64,000 bases of DNA from Ipomoea triloba (lineage: Eukaryota; Streptophyta; Magnoliopsida; Solanales; Convolvulaceae): the NCBI RefSeq assembly GCF_003576645.1, contig NC_044923.1:4399813-4463812 (forward strand), written 5' to 3'. This document shows positions 22,201 to 33,505 of this stretch, piece by piece. The position numbers and the translations under genes were made by a program. Numbering within the stretch: the first letter of the stretch is position 1; every line of letters starts with the position of its first letter. The notes under the pieces were generated by a model. It did no database searches, was not told where the DNA came from, and saw nothing but the letters and a program-made list of their open reading frames with translations.

Positions 22201-24591
22201 GACCAATAAACTGCTTTCACGGAAAGTCAAACTTAGAACTTTGTGATTACTAAGTCAATTGTCTATCCAACTTGGATAGGAATTGGTTTAATAATTTTTT
22301 ATTGCAATATTTATTAATTTGAGTTATATTGTTACTAGTTATTCAGTTACTTTATATTTATATCGGTTTTGCTAAAAGTTGTAAAATATAATACTACTTA
22401 AATGCAAGAAGTTGTCCCTAATATGTTACTTTTTTGGATTGAGTTTTCTTCTGCCTTTGTATGGTGCCTATCATCTCTATTTACTTACACATATTCTCCT
22501 AAAAGAAGTAGTTCCACTTTTGATTATATATGAATTTTAAGTGTTATTGTTGATTTTAAAATTGAATATGTTGGTATTGGTCAAACCATTGAGACTTTAG
22601 TTTAATTAATTTTTTTGGATGAAAGTTTGTCACATGGTGGAGAGGAATATTTTGACATAATGTAATATAAAATATAGATATGTTGTTAATAACTTAGATT
22701 TTTAGTTAAGATAAAACACATTCTTTAATTTAGTATCAGAGTTAAATAATCCAATCGAAAAGTTATGTCACTACCAAAAAAAAAAAAAAAACTTCAATTC
22801 TCATGCCTGCAGCCATGGACCAATCGCATCCAAACCACTGCACCTGTGAGGATTCTCATGATAAACTCATTGACAAGAAAACACAACTTTGCACATAGTA
22901 TTTTGTCCTTCATTAAGCATCCTTATCAATGGAGTTTTTTCACGGTATTTTAGGAGTTTTTGTAAGTGTGATTAGGAAAGAGAAAATGAGAAGAGATAAA
23001 AAATAAATAAATAACAAATCTGAAATAACAAAAAAAATAAAAATAATAACTTATGTCAGGGCGTGCACTGCACGCGCCCGCTGGGCGCCATTATTGCGCC
23101 TGACGCGCAGTCAGGCGCAACTTTTCTCCTTTTTCCTCTGCAATTATACTGTACTAAGAACTCCAATTTGCAGGAGTAATTTTTTTTTTCTCTCTCTTGG
23201 GATTTCTCTCCTCCATGTCACATGCTTTTGTACTATGATCCTCCCATTCACCATTGGTGTGGATGCGTAGTTTGTACTTTGCACCAACTTAATTTGATCA
23301 TGTCTGCTAACTGCACTAGAGGCTGGATATAGTATAGCAACAAGTGAAGCATTTGTACCTAACTCTTCTATGACCTCACTCTCAAGGCTGGATAGTAACA
23401 ATGTAGATAAAGCCTTGTCAGTTGTCACATGTCTTAGTTATATTAGATGAAGAGAAAGGAAGGAATAAAAATAAAGTTAGGGTGGAGGTAAGAGAGCATT
23501 TGATAGTCAAGAAAATTCAAACTTTTTAACAATTTAAAAGATGATTTTTTTTTTCCCGATTTCAGTAGTGTTTTGAGTTGGGAAAGTTTGGGTGAATGGA
23601 AAATATGATTCTTTGGATGATATGATGATAAAGTTATTACATAGTATGTAAGGGTGGTGTGAATTTTTGTTTCCACACAACTACTAAGAATGTGTAAAAT
23701 TTATTCAATTACTTCTTTTTATTCTTAGATTTTTTTTTTGTTTGATCACATATTTCAACAAGTCAACTAGAACCACACCTTGAAACTAATAATGTTTGTG
23801 TCAGGTAAGATCTCAATGGTGGCAAAAGTGCAAAACACCATTTAGTTGAGCTAACATTAACTGCAAAATAAAAAATTAATATGATTTTCTACAAAATTAA
23901 AAATTTATAAGACTTTAATAACATTTGAACTTGTACTATTAAAACTTTTTATAAAATATTATTTGATAACTTATAAATATTATAAAGTATATGATAATTT
24001 ATAAAGGTCATGTTAGATTTTACCCAGGCCTAAACCCGAGCTGGGCCAATTAGGGACCTGGGTCGGTTTCAAGCTGGGCTCCGGGCTATATTTTTATAGG
24101 ACTTGAACCGACCATCTATAAGCGAGTTGAAGTTTGAGTTAAACCCGGCTCAGACCCAGTGAAGCCTATACTTGCTTTATTTTTTCTTGAATTAATTCAG
24201 TGCTGGTTTGACCTTGAATCGGTCCATTGCCACCTCTTGCTAGTTTTTATGCATTATAAATAAAATGCTCTCTATGTATAATATTAAAGCCATGAGACCA
24301 AAAAGTAAGCACTTAGACTCATGATATACAACAAACATGTACAAATTGGTGATACAGATCAGATCCCAAAGGGCATGCATAAATATAAAATTCATATTTC
24401 ATTATGATTGACACAGCATATGTGGGGGAAAAGCATAAAAGAAAGCTTTACTAATTTATTAATTAATCAATTAACATCCTTAATTATATTGAAAGCAAGC
24501 GAAGGGGGAAACAACACAGCTTATTAGCTTAAAGCTTTGTCACCCCCTCTTCAATTCTCCCCCTCAGATCCATTCTCTCTTCAATCTCTTC
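19218..24591. other. AT-rich spacer without clear genes
   Basis: No supported gene was found. It contains one copy of the GC-core dispersed repeat (22917-23121), a (TTA)n run at 21967-21990, and a short patch near 24015-24180 rich in (c)ccgagctgggc-type words typical of decayed retroelements. A 94-codon minus-strand frame at 23144-23428 lacks a recognisable domain and is not called. Confidence 0.45.
22917..23121 (+). repeat. Dispersed GC-core repeat, copy 2
   Basis: Nearly the same 5' part as 10166-10385 (atccttatcaatg, taggagtttttgtaagtgtg, gattaggaaagagaaaatga, aaataaataaat) followed by a GC-rich core with ctgcacgcgcccgctgggcg and tgcgcctgacgcgcagtcag. The core has short self-complementary words (GCGCCTGAC and GTCAGGCGC), so it could fold. 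No coding capacity. Confidence 0.6.
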
Positions 24592-24921
24592 ATGGCGGCC
24601 ACCACCACCAACTGCGCCTCCTTCTTCAACTTGCGAGACGACACCAGGGCCGCCGCCGCCGGCCGCCACTCCTCGTGCGGCAAGGTCGACGGCGGCGTGG
24701 CCATGTGGCTCCTCAACGGCGTCACCACCGCGTTCTTCGCGTCCCTAGAGCGGTGCTCCTGCATCCGCATCGCCACTCACGAGGACGACGCCGGCGACGA
24801 CGCCAATGACCTGCCGCTCATCCAAAACGACGGCAATTTCCGGCGGCACGACGGCGGGAGGCGGCGGAGTGGGAAAGGGAAGAAAAATATGGAGGCGAAT
24901 TCGCTGAGGACAGAATGGTAA
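24592..24921 (+). CDS. Small conserved plant protein of unknown function
   Basis: 109-residue open frame starting [17 protein letters not shown]. The central block [20 protein letters not shown], then [11 protein letters not shown] and later LPLIQNDGN, recalls a family of roughly 100-residue plant proteins (for example Arabidopsis At1g52855-like) with no assigned function. The hydrophobic [15 protein letters not shown] stretch is short for a confident membrane anchor, and the C-terminus is basic ([15 protein letters not shown]). Codons are strikingly GC-rich compared with the flanks. The ATG at 24592 is preceded by a pyrimidine-rich leader. Overlapping frames in the same interval are shadows of this GC-rich sequence. 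Confidence 0.75.
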   Translation: MAATTTNCASFFNLRDDTRAAAAGRHSSCGKVDGGVAMWLLNGVTTAFFASLERCSCIRIATHEDDAGDDANDLPLIQNDGNFRRHDGGRRRSGKGKKNMEANSLRTEW

Positions 24922-26937
24922 AAATCCAAAGGGCTGTATTATTGGTAAGTTCATCTATATATATTATATTTATATATTCTCAAAAGTTCTATATATATAT
25001 ACTTATAAGAAAAAAAAAAAAAAAAAAAAAGAGGGAGAGAGAAGAAGGTTGTGTTGTTTTGTTGTGTCAATCGTTAAGCAACTGAGAAATAGATGTTGTG
25101 TTGCTGAATGGCTTTTGAATATATTAATGAATATGCAATTTCAATTCATCTCTTAGATATACATACATATATTTCATTTTACATTATATGATAGTTTTTT
25201 ATGAATTTTTTCTGTTAGAACTAGTTTGCTATGGACAACATATATATGTTTGTTTACTTCTTTATAGTTATATGTTAGTTATGATCACAAGATAAAGATA
25301 AGTTTCACCTAGAGAGTATAGCACTTTCTGATAGTGGATTTCTCATAAACCAATGGAGATGAACGGAGAGAAATGGAAACTTTTGAGCAAAAATATTATA
25401 AACCACTCTGCTCTAGTTGGGTAGGTCCAAGATTTCGGATCATTTGATTCCTATATCCTAATTCACACTACTCCACCTACCTCACTAGCCTAATATATAT
25501 AGTATTTGTATTGAGTTATGCACTTATGCTTGATTGTTAGATTGTTTTTTTATTTTTAATAATATTGAAAAACTAAAATACATCAAGTTTTAATTTGTTT
25601 GTTTTTTTTAGGGTAATTGTTTAAGATAAAAATGAAAGGTCTTTTAGTATTAAGAGACATTTACTCTCTTTAATTTTAAGTTATCCTTTTTAATAGAGCA
25701 TCAATCTTTTTCTTAGGAAGCATGTTTTACTTCTACGGCTCGTCACTCTTTGAAGAGCCTCTTGTAATCTGATTATTATCTCCAAATCTATTTCGGTTGC
25801 GATGTGATATAAATTTATTCGTACCCATCACACATCACATTTGAAGAGGAAAAAAAATTAAATTTTGATGAGATTTGCGTTTAAAATCACGATGAGGACA
25901 ATGGAGTCTTGATTAAGAATGATTGCATGGTGGGAGTAATTATAACGCAGAAACACAGCAAGACAAAAATGGAGTGAATCTGATCTCTCACACACAAAAG
26001 GGGCAACAAATCAACAGAGAAAAGTGGGTTCGTTCTTTGATATATTTTCCGATCTATCGACAAATTGGAACAAAAGTAAACGCCAAAGTGGCAAACTAAA
26101 GCTACTTCAACAATACGTAGAATGCTTTTCCTATGATGCTGTCGTCTCAGGTTATTATCACATCATCAACGGCTCCGATCAAATCACTCGCCTCTCCACC
26201 GCTTAATAAAGAAATAAATTAAAGCAAAAATAAAAAAGTTATGTGAAATTATAACTCGAATCCTAAGTTAATGCATTATCCAATCAATCTCACGGTTTAC
26301 CATGACCTTTGACATGACTCTAATACCAAATTAAAACGTGTACTTCATCCAACTAAAAGTCTAAGCGGATAATTGGACTGCACATATTATATTTATGCTC
26401 ACACCTTATGCCACTGATTCATCTTATAAGGTGAACCATGGTCCATGAAATAATGATTGGCCTCTTCTAGTTTATATCATAGTATTAATATTTTATTAAT
26501 TTAGACTTATAATGCAAAATAAATTATTTTAAATATCTTAATATAAATTCAAAAACAATTCTTTTGGTTTTTACAAAATGCAATCGTTATATCGTAGACA
26601 AGAGTGTCCAATCCAAAATGACATAATTTTGTAACTTACATAAACAATGTATGTAGTGGCGCTTATTTTTTTTCGTGCAACTAGAAACAACGTTGGTATT
26701 ATATGTACATAATTTGTTAACTACATGTTTATAAAATCTATACCTTAAATCCATAATAAAAACTTGTTAATTTTCAACCAAATATCTCTTGAAGTTATAC
26801 CATAGTGATGAATACATGTCAAACACAAAATTTATAAACATTTAGCTTTAAGTTTACTTACCTATGATTGGCATTATATTTCAAGTGAGAATAAGCTCAC
26901 AAACAAAAAGTGAAGACTAATATGATACATTAATTTG

Positions 26938-27058
26938 GGTAGATCAATGTTTGAGGATTGCTGAAAAATAATAAGAAAAGGAGCAAGGGTCAGTTTTATA
27001 AAATTATAAAATTGACTTAATATTTTTTTACTAAAACCCTCAACCATTGATAGATGAA
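26938..27058 (+). mobile_element. Short MITE (uninterrupted reference copy of the one split at 42.2-42.9 kb)
   Basis: The left end ggtagatcaatgtttgag and the right end ctcaaccattgatagatga are imperfect inverted repeats enclosing about 85 bp of AT-rich sequence. The same arrangement, broken by an insertion, occurs at 42223-42865. Confidence 0.5.
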
Positions 27059-27401
27059 TCTCGGTTAGTACGTGGTTATGACCTATCCTCAGTTTTTAGA
27101 GAAGGTGGATGTTCTTATTTGATAGGGGTGAATTCATTTTTAATACATTGAATGCTCATTTCTTTGTATACTGAAAATTCATTATTTGATATATAACCAA
27201 AAAAAAAGAACTTTCAATACATTAAAATGAACCTCAATATACTAAAAATGAAGATTTATTTGTGATCCACATTGGTCCATAGTATAATTTGCAGAAGAGT
27301 TCTTGTGGGCCTGCTCTGTGGCAGGTTGGAAATATCATGGGCCTTTGTGGGCTATCTCGTTGGTCAATTTTATTTGGGCCTAAGCTGTCTCATGCATTGA
27401 A

Positions 27402-27925
27402 GGCAAATTATGCTGTGGGCCCAGGTCCACCTTGCAAGGTGGACCTGGGTCCAAATTTTTATTTATTTATTTAAACATATTAGAGTTGTTCAAAAATGTG
27501 TGAATGTAGAGGTTTCAAAGTGTGAATGTAGAGTATAGAAATCGTGAATGTAGATTTATGATTGTGTGAATGTAGAATTGCCCAGAAATGTGTGACTGTG
27601 GAGGTTTCAAATTGTGAATATGGAGTATAGAAATCGTGAATGTAGAGTTATGCATGTGTGAATTTGTAATAGAGTTAAGAAGTTCTAACAACTTGTAGTC
27701 CTGTAATGTGTAAATGTGGAATTCTCAAGTTGTGAATATGGAGTATAGGACCTGTGAATATAGAGTTTTGAATGTGTGAATTCATAACAGTGGTAATATA
27801 GTTATTAAACATATAATCCTGTAATGTGTGAATGTGGAGTTTACAAAGTGTGAATGTAAATTATAGTGTATGTGAATGTAGAATATAGTGTATGTGAATG
27901 TAGACCCAGGTCCACGGCATAACAA
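27402..27925 (+). mobile_element. Inverted-repeat element enclosing a minisatellite
   Basis: The left end (27411 onward, ttatgctgtgggcccaggtc) and the right end (tagacccaggtccacggcat, ending near 27925) are inverted relatives of each other and of the MITE ends at 9.5 kb. The left end includes a tight palindrome (aggtccaccttgcaaggtgg). Inside, about four imperfect units of 92-120 bp beginning near 27491, 27583, 27703 and 27820 are each built from repeats of tgtgaatgtag or tgtgaatatgg. No open frame of interest. Confidence 0.6.
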
Positions 27926-29068
27926 CCCTTGGCCTTGTCCTATCTCAATTTTATTGTCACCTTAAATGATTAAAAAAATTTGATATAAAAATTATCAATT
28001 TTTGCTTTTCATATTTAACACGTGGTCAAACAGTCCGTACAACAGTTTCTTCCTTTTTCTTTTTCTTTTTAATTTTTAAATTTTTTCTTCCTTTTTCTTT
28101 TTCTTTTTTATTTATTTATTTATTTTTTTGTTGTTGTTGTTTTCTTCTCATCTTCAATTCATATGTATGCCAACGCGGCTCCTTCCTTAGATTGGAAGCT
28201 CTCTTCTAGTGTTTTTTTTTTAGAAAAATTTATCGTCACTATTTAAGAATATATATTAAATAAATTATATTCATATATAATAAAAATAAACGAAATAGGC
28301 CGGAGAAGTAGATCATACTAAGAACTAGAAAGACCCTATACAATGAATTTATATAGGAGAAGTAAACTGCATTAGAAAGTATAAAAATCCTATATGATGG
28401 ATTCGATCAAAAACGTATTAAAAAAACTGAAGTTGTGTGTAATGATATTCAAAACTGTATGAGAATTATGTTTAACTCTTTGTATTTTGGAGTGCAAGCT
28501 ATGTTTTAGCTTCGAAATAACGCCACTTACATATAATATCGAACTTATCATCTAATTAACTTTGGACCAATATTCTAGTTTTGTCAACATATGCCAATAC
28601 AAAAATATTAAAATATATATAGCATTATATTTAGATTGCATTATCACATTGTTACTTCGATCTGCATGTATTCTCATTTACTGTTTATGTATTTATCTTA
28701 ATCATTAAGGAGGCTACGTGATTTTTTTTCCTTGCCCCATCCATAAATGTTATAAGATAAAGCATTCAAAGGAAAAGTAACTTTCATGCCTAAAACCAAA
28801 GGGGCCACATTTGCATCCAAAAAATCGCAAAATACAAGCATGTTAAAGCTAAGATTAATACTACACATATTTTCACTTTCATACTGTTTTTTTTTTTTTT
28901 CTAATCGATCTCCCCAAAAAAATGATGTGTACGAGAAAGTCCACAGTTGCTATTCGAATATGCATTATAGGTGAAACTCTCCTTATAATCCTAGCTAGCA
29001 AAGGACCATAAAAAGGCAAATTAATAACCTAGATTATGCATAATTGATTGGCTCGAGTGCAGAACAAT

Positions 29069-29213
29069 CACTATTGTGTGTACCATGCTCCACATAGCTG
29101 TGTGGATCATATTATCAAATAATGTTCATTCAATACACAAATAATGTACTTTTAATATATTAAAAATGTACATTTTGTTAGGGTTCACACAACATTGTGT
29201 GGACGTACCATTG
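29069..29213 (+). mobile_element. MITE, relative of 10015-10163
   Basis: The left end ctattgtgtgtaccatgctc with the cacatagctgtgtggatcat palindrome, aatgtac-rich interior and right end tgtgtggacgtaccattg match the plan of the 149-bp element at 10.0 kb. It lies about 210 bp upstream of the bZIP TATA box. Confidence 0.55.
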
Positions 29214-29421
29214 CCAAAGTTAAAACTACAAATTACTAAATGTTACAAATAAGCAAAGTTCCATATTCCTTTATTGTTGAATATGAACATTCTATTAATC
29301 CACGTAGCGAAATAGAAAAAGAATGACACAAGAAAAGTAGAAAACAGTACACGCACTTTTCCATGGACAAGAATGCCCTTATTCTTACAATGTCCAATCT
29401 TGAATTATCCCATCTATGCTC

Positions 29422-29429
29422 TATAAATA
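29422..29429 (+). promoter_or_regulatory. Probable TATA box of the bZIP gene
   Basis: TATAAATA lies 96-103 bases before the ATG, in the context ctctataaatagatc, followed by a pyrimidine-rich leader. Typical plant core-promoter spacing. Confidence 0.65.
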
Positions 29430-29524
29430 GATCTCTCCTAGTCCTTACTTCTCCCCTTTTCTTCTCCCTTGGTTCCATCACTTAATTTGCAGAAGAAAAA
29501 AAAAACATTTTCCTAGCCTTCAAA

Positions 29525-29977
29525 ATGATATGTGAAGAGCTGGTTCAATATGAACTCCCCGTTTTTACTCCATGTGAAATGCGTCAACTCTTTTCTCCAT
29601 TCAAACCAAATCTTCATGTTCATTCAACTTCGACTTCTGAAACATCCCCTTCTGTTTATTCACTTGAAGAGAAAAGACAGAGACGAAAGATATCTAATCG
29701 CGAATCGGCTAGGAGATCAAGGTGGAGGAAGAAAATGCATTCAGAGAAACTTCAAGCTGAAGCAAGTCACCTCAAAGTTGAGAACCGGAAATTAAAGAAC
29801 CGGTTATACTTGGTTACACACAGATATGAAGCACTTCAAAGAGAAACAAACGGACTCTTCACCATTTCAAGTCTCCTGCAACAAAGACTTACTGATTTAT
29901 CTCAAATTTGGACTCCCATGCAGCTCCATAATAATTCATCCAATTCTACATATTATTCATCATCATTTGCAGCATAA
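29525..29977 (+). CDS. bZIP transcription factor (small, intronless, group S-like)
   Basis: 150 residues in a single exon. The basic region at about 50-70 contains KISNRESARRSRWRKK with the invariant N58-x7-R66. A leucine zipper follows with heptad positions L76, L83, L90, V97, L104, L111 and L118. N-terminal and C-terminal flanks are short and Ser/Thr/Asn-rich. Size, lack of introns and the SNRESARRSR signature fit the plant group S bZIPs, nuclear factors that dimerise and bind ACGT-core elements. There is no upstream sucrose-control ORF visible in the short leader, so an S1 member is less likely. The closest Arabidopsis relative cannot be settled from memory. Confidence 0.92.
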   Translation: MICEELVQYELPVFTPCEMRQLFSPFKPNLHVHSTSTSETSPSVYSLEEKRQRRKISNRESARRSRWRKKMHSEKLQAEASHLKVENRKLKNRLYLVTHRYEALQRETNGLFTISSLLQQRLTDLSQIWTPMQLHNNSSNSTYYSSSFAA

Positions 29978-30756
29978 CAATTCTCTAAATGGTGCATGAA
30001 TGGAGGATTCAATGGGAAAGGAACTTATATATATTAGGTAGTTTTTTGGAAAACCAAAAATGTTCCATTAATGCATATAATAGGCATTTCTTGTGGTCAT
30101 TCGATCATTTTGACTGAGTTTTTTTTTTTTTTTTTTTTTTTGTTACAATTATGTATTTCAACACCAAAATTTTAGCCGGGCTTAATAGCCGGAAAAAATG
30201 TAAAGCGCACGCGCACGCATACACTGATACACATGTGTGTGTAAGCATATACTTTTCTTTGTTTATAATTTAAAATTTCCTTAAAGATAATTGGTTAATA
30301 GGTCATTAGCTTCCTACTTTTGCACCATGTATAAGTAAAGTTTCTACTAAAATTCTCTTTATCTATTCATGATCAAGATGGAGATAAAAATTAGTTATTT
30401 AAGTAATATGAAGAACCAAAAAAAAAATTCAAGGATTATAGGTTGCCTTGTGTTACTCATGCCTAACGTCGTATGTAAAAAATTCAAATTTTATCCAAAA
30501 TATTCTTATGTAAAATTATTTTATTGAGATTTAGAAGAAGAAGGACAAAAAAAAAGAAAAAAAAAAAAAGGGATTATAGGTTGCCTTGTGTTACTCATGC
30601 CATTTATCCAAGTAAAATATGAAATGAATCATCGTACATTGTGCATGCATGAACAAAAAAGCCGCCACTCCGGTTGTTCCTTTATTATGTACTGGAATCC
30701 ACGAATAATAAAAGTTAACATACGATAATGATTAATTAAATTGATTATAATATAAG

Positions 30757-31322
30757 TTGCCGTGTTTGGACTGTGCAGACAGTGACAAGAAAGAAGATGC
30801 GATGAAAAATATGTTTTTTTCCTTTTTAACTCTCCATATTCAAACGTAGTCTCAGCTCGACGTTTAAATTTATTTTAATATTTTCCGTGAAGATAACGTT
30901 ACCTAAAAATCTAATATTCCTACGATCCTACTAGTGACATCTAGCTTGGATTTCATTTTTCTCTAAGATTCCATAGTTTTAGATTCTGCATTTTTATAGA
31001 TGATGATGTATTATATATTTCTAATAAAACTTTTGACTTTCTTGACAAGTGGAATAATGTCTAATGAGGTTCAAGATTCATGCCGTGTTTGGATTGTGCA
31101 GATAGTGACGAGATAAAAGATGAGGAAAAAACATGTTTTTTCTTTATCGTAGCCTTTAAATTTATTTTGATATTTTCTGTCAAGATAACGTTCCCTAAAA
31201 ATCTAATATTCTTACTAGTGACATCTTCGACTTCATTTTTCTCTAAGGTTCCATGGTTTTAGATTCTGCATTTTTATAGACGATGATGAAGCATTATATT
31301 CCTAATAAAACTTTTTGACTCA
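30757..31322 (+). repeat. Direct duplication of about 250-285 bp
   Basis: 30757-31040 and 31080-31322 are clearly homologous along their length: gccgtgtttgga-tgtgcaga near the start, aagataacgtt-cctaaaaat in the middle, and ttttagattctgcattttta near the end. They differ by indels, so the event is not recent. A copy-specific 40 bp separates them. Confidence 0.8.
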
Positions 31323-32102
31323 TCAATGCTGTAAAGAAACGTGCATGGTTGAATGAGAAGCTGTTGAAAAAAAAATCATTAAAAAATAAAAAATAAAAAT
31401 TATGTTGCAAACTATTACAGAGGAGCAATCTTTACCCCGTTTACACCTTTTTAGTAGTGGCGACAAATTTCTATTGTCATTTAAACAAAAAGTAAACTTA
31501 TATCATATTGTAACATTTGCAATTCAATATCATTAAATTTGAACTCATCTAAAAAAAATAATATAATTATAAAATTTAAAAGGTCAAGCCAATGATGCCA
31601 AAAGCCGCCACACATGTCATTGCAAGCATTCATATGTTGAAAGCTTGCAATCCAATTTGGCATATTTTATTTATTTAAAAAAAAAAAAAAAAAGACATAT
31701 CATATCATGTTATACTGTAACGTGTGTTTAATACTCGAGGATGGTGTACAAGACCTAATATAAAGATATCTTACCCTAACCCGCATTGGCTGCTCAATTG
31801 GTCACATGGATGAAGTTTATGAATAAAAACCAGAAATTTAGTCTCATCAGCGGTAGTGTGGGAGTAACCTTTCAAACTAAGGGGCCGGTGCCTCCTTGTG
31901 CACAGTAAGCAAAGGTCTAACCTTTGTGTTCAACTCAGTTACTATGATTACATCCTCCCAGATATTCTGCCGGCTCGGGGCGTGTGGCATCTTGGGGTTA
32001 AGGGAATAAAGATATCTTACTCTTGGTTAAAATATTGTAAGTTGAATTTTAGTTCAATTATTTATGAATAATATATGTACATACTCTCAAGTATGTACTT
32101 GT

Positions 32103-32234
32103 GGTCAAGTGGCACCCGGTGTCTCGATTAACACTCTTACATGGATGATGGGAGTGGGTTTGAGCATCAGTGGAGGCAAGTAGCTAGCTATGAACAGATA
32201 CTACATTGTAACAGAGTCAGTAGCACTAAAAAAA
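32103..32234 (+). mobile_element. tRNA-derived SINE, group 1, with 10-bp target duplication
   Basis: The start ggtcaagtggcacccggtgt carries an A box (TGGTCAAGTGG including the preceding base). A B box follows at gggtttgagcatc. The 3' part tgaacagatactacattgta, then agtcagtagcact, ends in oligo(A). Flanking perfect repeats atgtacttgt at 32093-32102 and 32235-32244 are the target duplication. Related copies lie at 38108-38238 (minus strand) and 48926-49076. Confidence 0.85.
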
Positions 32235-33067
32235 ATGTACTTGTTATAATTAAAATTATTTAATACTTAAATATAAAATTAAAAATTTAATGACCATCGT
32301 ATTGAGAAAGAAAAATTAATTAGCAGCCAAGTAAAAACAATTATCACTTAAAGGTGTCAATGTTTCTTTTTGACTAACAATATTTTTTAAAAGATAATGC
32401 ATAAAAGTTTGGTTTCTCACCTAATAAGGATAATGGCCAACAAAAAAATATCGTAGTTGATTTAGCTTCTACAACCTTTCCCCCACATCTCCCATTTGTG
32501 GGTGTTGATATGCCATCTCTCTTTTTTGATGTCTTTTTGATATTAATGTCTTTTTAAGATGATAAGGTGACTTCAATTTCTGATATTTAGGGTGCTAATA
32601 AGACTAAGAGTACCAATGATAAAAGAGATTTACGCAATGTTTGTTCACATAATAAATTTAACGTGATAACTGTATATGTCAATTTTTTATTTTTTTTTTG
32701 TAATATTATGAAGGATCAATTACAAGATGTCTAAATAAGTAAATATTGCGATTGCGATTGAGAGAATAAATATGAATATCTAGACTTTATTTGAAAATTT
32801 TAAATGTTAGCAATTAACTATTTATTGATTGTGATAGTTGGCTTGATAATCAGCAGATAGTATTAGTTGTTTGTGGAAAAGTGTATGATAAAATTAATTG
32901 TTAATAATAATATGTAAAATGACTTTTGAAGATATAAATTTACTTTTACTCCGTAATAATTATTTTATAATAATAACAATAAAAATAAAAATTAAGGAAC
33001 ACTTAATTAATAAAATATTATTTTCACTATTTTTCATGAACAAACACATTAAAATTTAAAATAAAAT

Positions 33068-33505
33068 AGAGTAAATTTCGCTTTTAATCATCAAATGTTG
33101 GGGTATTGCTACATTTAGTCATAATTTTTTAATTTGGCCTTATTACAACCGTGACTTTTTTTTTTGTCATGTACAATTAGTCTTCCATTAATCCATTTAA
33201 ATTTTTTGTTATTCAACTTTAAACAAAGATAGCTAATATGTAATTTTGTCATTCAAGTTTCTTGTACCAACATGTAATTTCTCTCCCTCTCGTAAACTCT
33301 TTGAATAAAATGATAAAATTACAGGTTAACCATCTTTGTTAAACCGTAGAATGATAGAAATTTAAATGGAGGATTAATTGTGGCATGCAAATGAAAGTGA
33401 AAGATGTAACGAGGCAAAAAAAAATTTAAAAAAAATGTAGAACCAAATGTGGCAATAATGTCACAATAATCAATGACTAAAATTGAAATTTTGTCAATAA
33501 AATAA
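33068..33505. mobile_element. Foldback element with long inverted arms
   Basis: The left arm (about 33068-33215, with gtcttccattaatccattta near its inner end) and the right arm (about 33360-33505, with aaatggaggattaattgtgg near its inner end) are diverged inverted copies of each other over roughly 130-140 bp, joined by about 150 bp. No transposase. The long arms suggest a Mutator-like or foldback non-autonomous element. Confidence 0.5.

Larger units (their letters stand above)
24922..29421. other. Repeat-rich spacer
   Basis: No supported gene. A 60-codon frame at 26024-26206 starts with GTG and has no known motif. The stretch holds a MITE copy at 26938-27058, an inverted-repeat-bounded minisatellite at 27402-27925, pyrimidine tracts at 28050-28140, and a MITE at 29069-29213. 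The final part is the promoter of the bZIP gene. Confidence 0.45.

Noticed and set aside
23144..23428. 94-codon minus-strand frame beginning MTTDKALSTLLLSSLESEVI
   Set aside because: Reasonable amino-acid composition, but no domain or homolog recognised, no splice or promoter context, and it abuts a dispersed repeat. A BLASTP or expression hit would change this.
26024..26206. 60-codon frame starting at a GTG
   Set aside because: Non-ATG start, no known domain, isolated in repeat-rich spacer.
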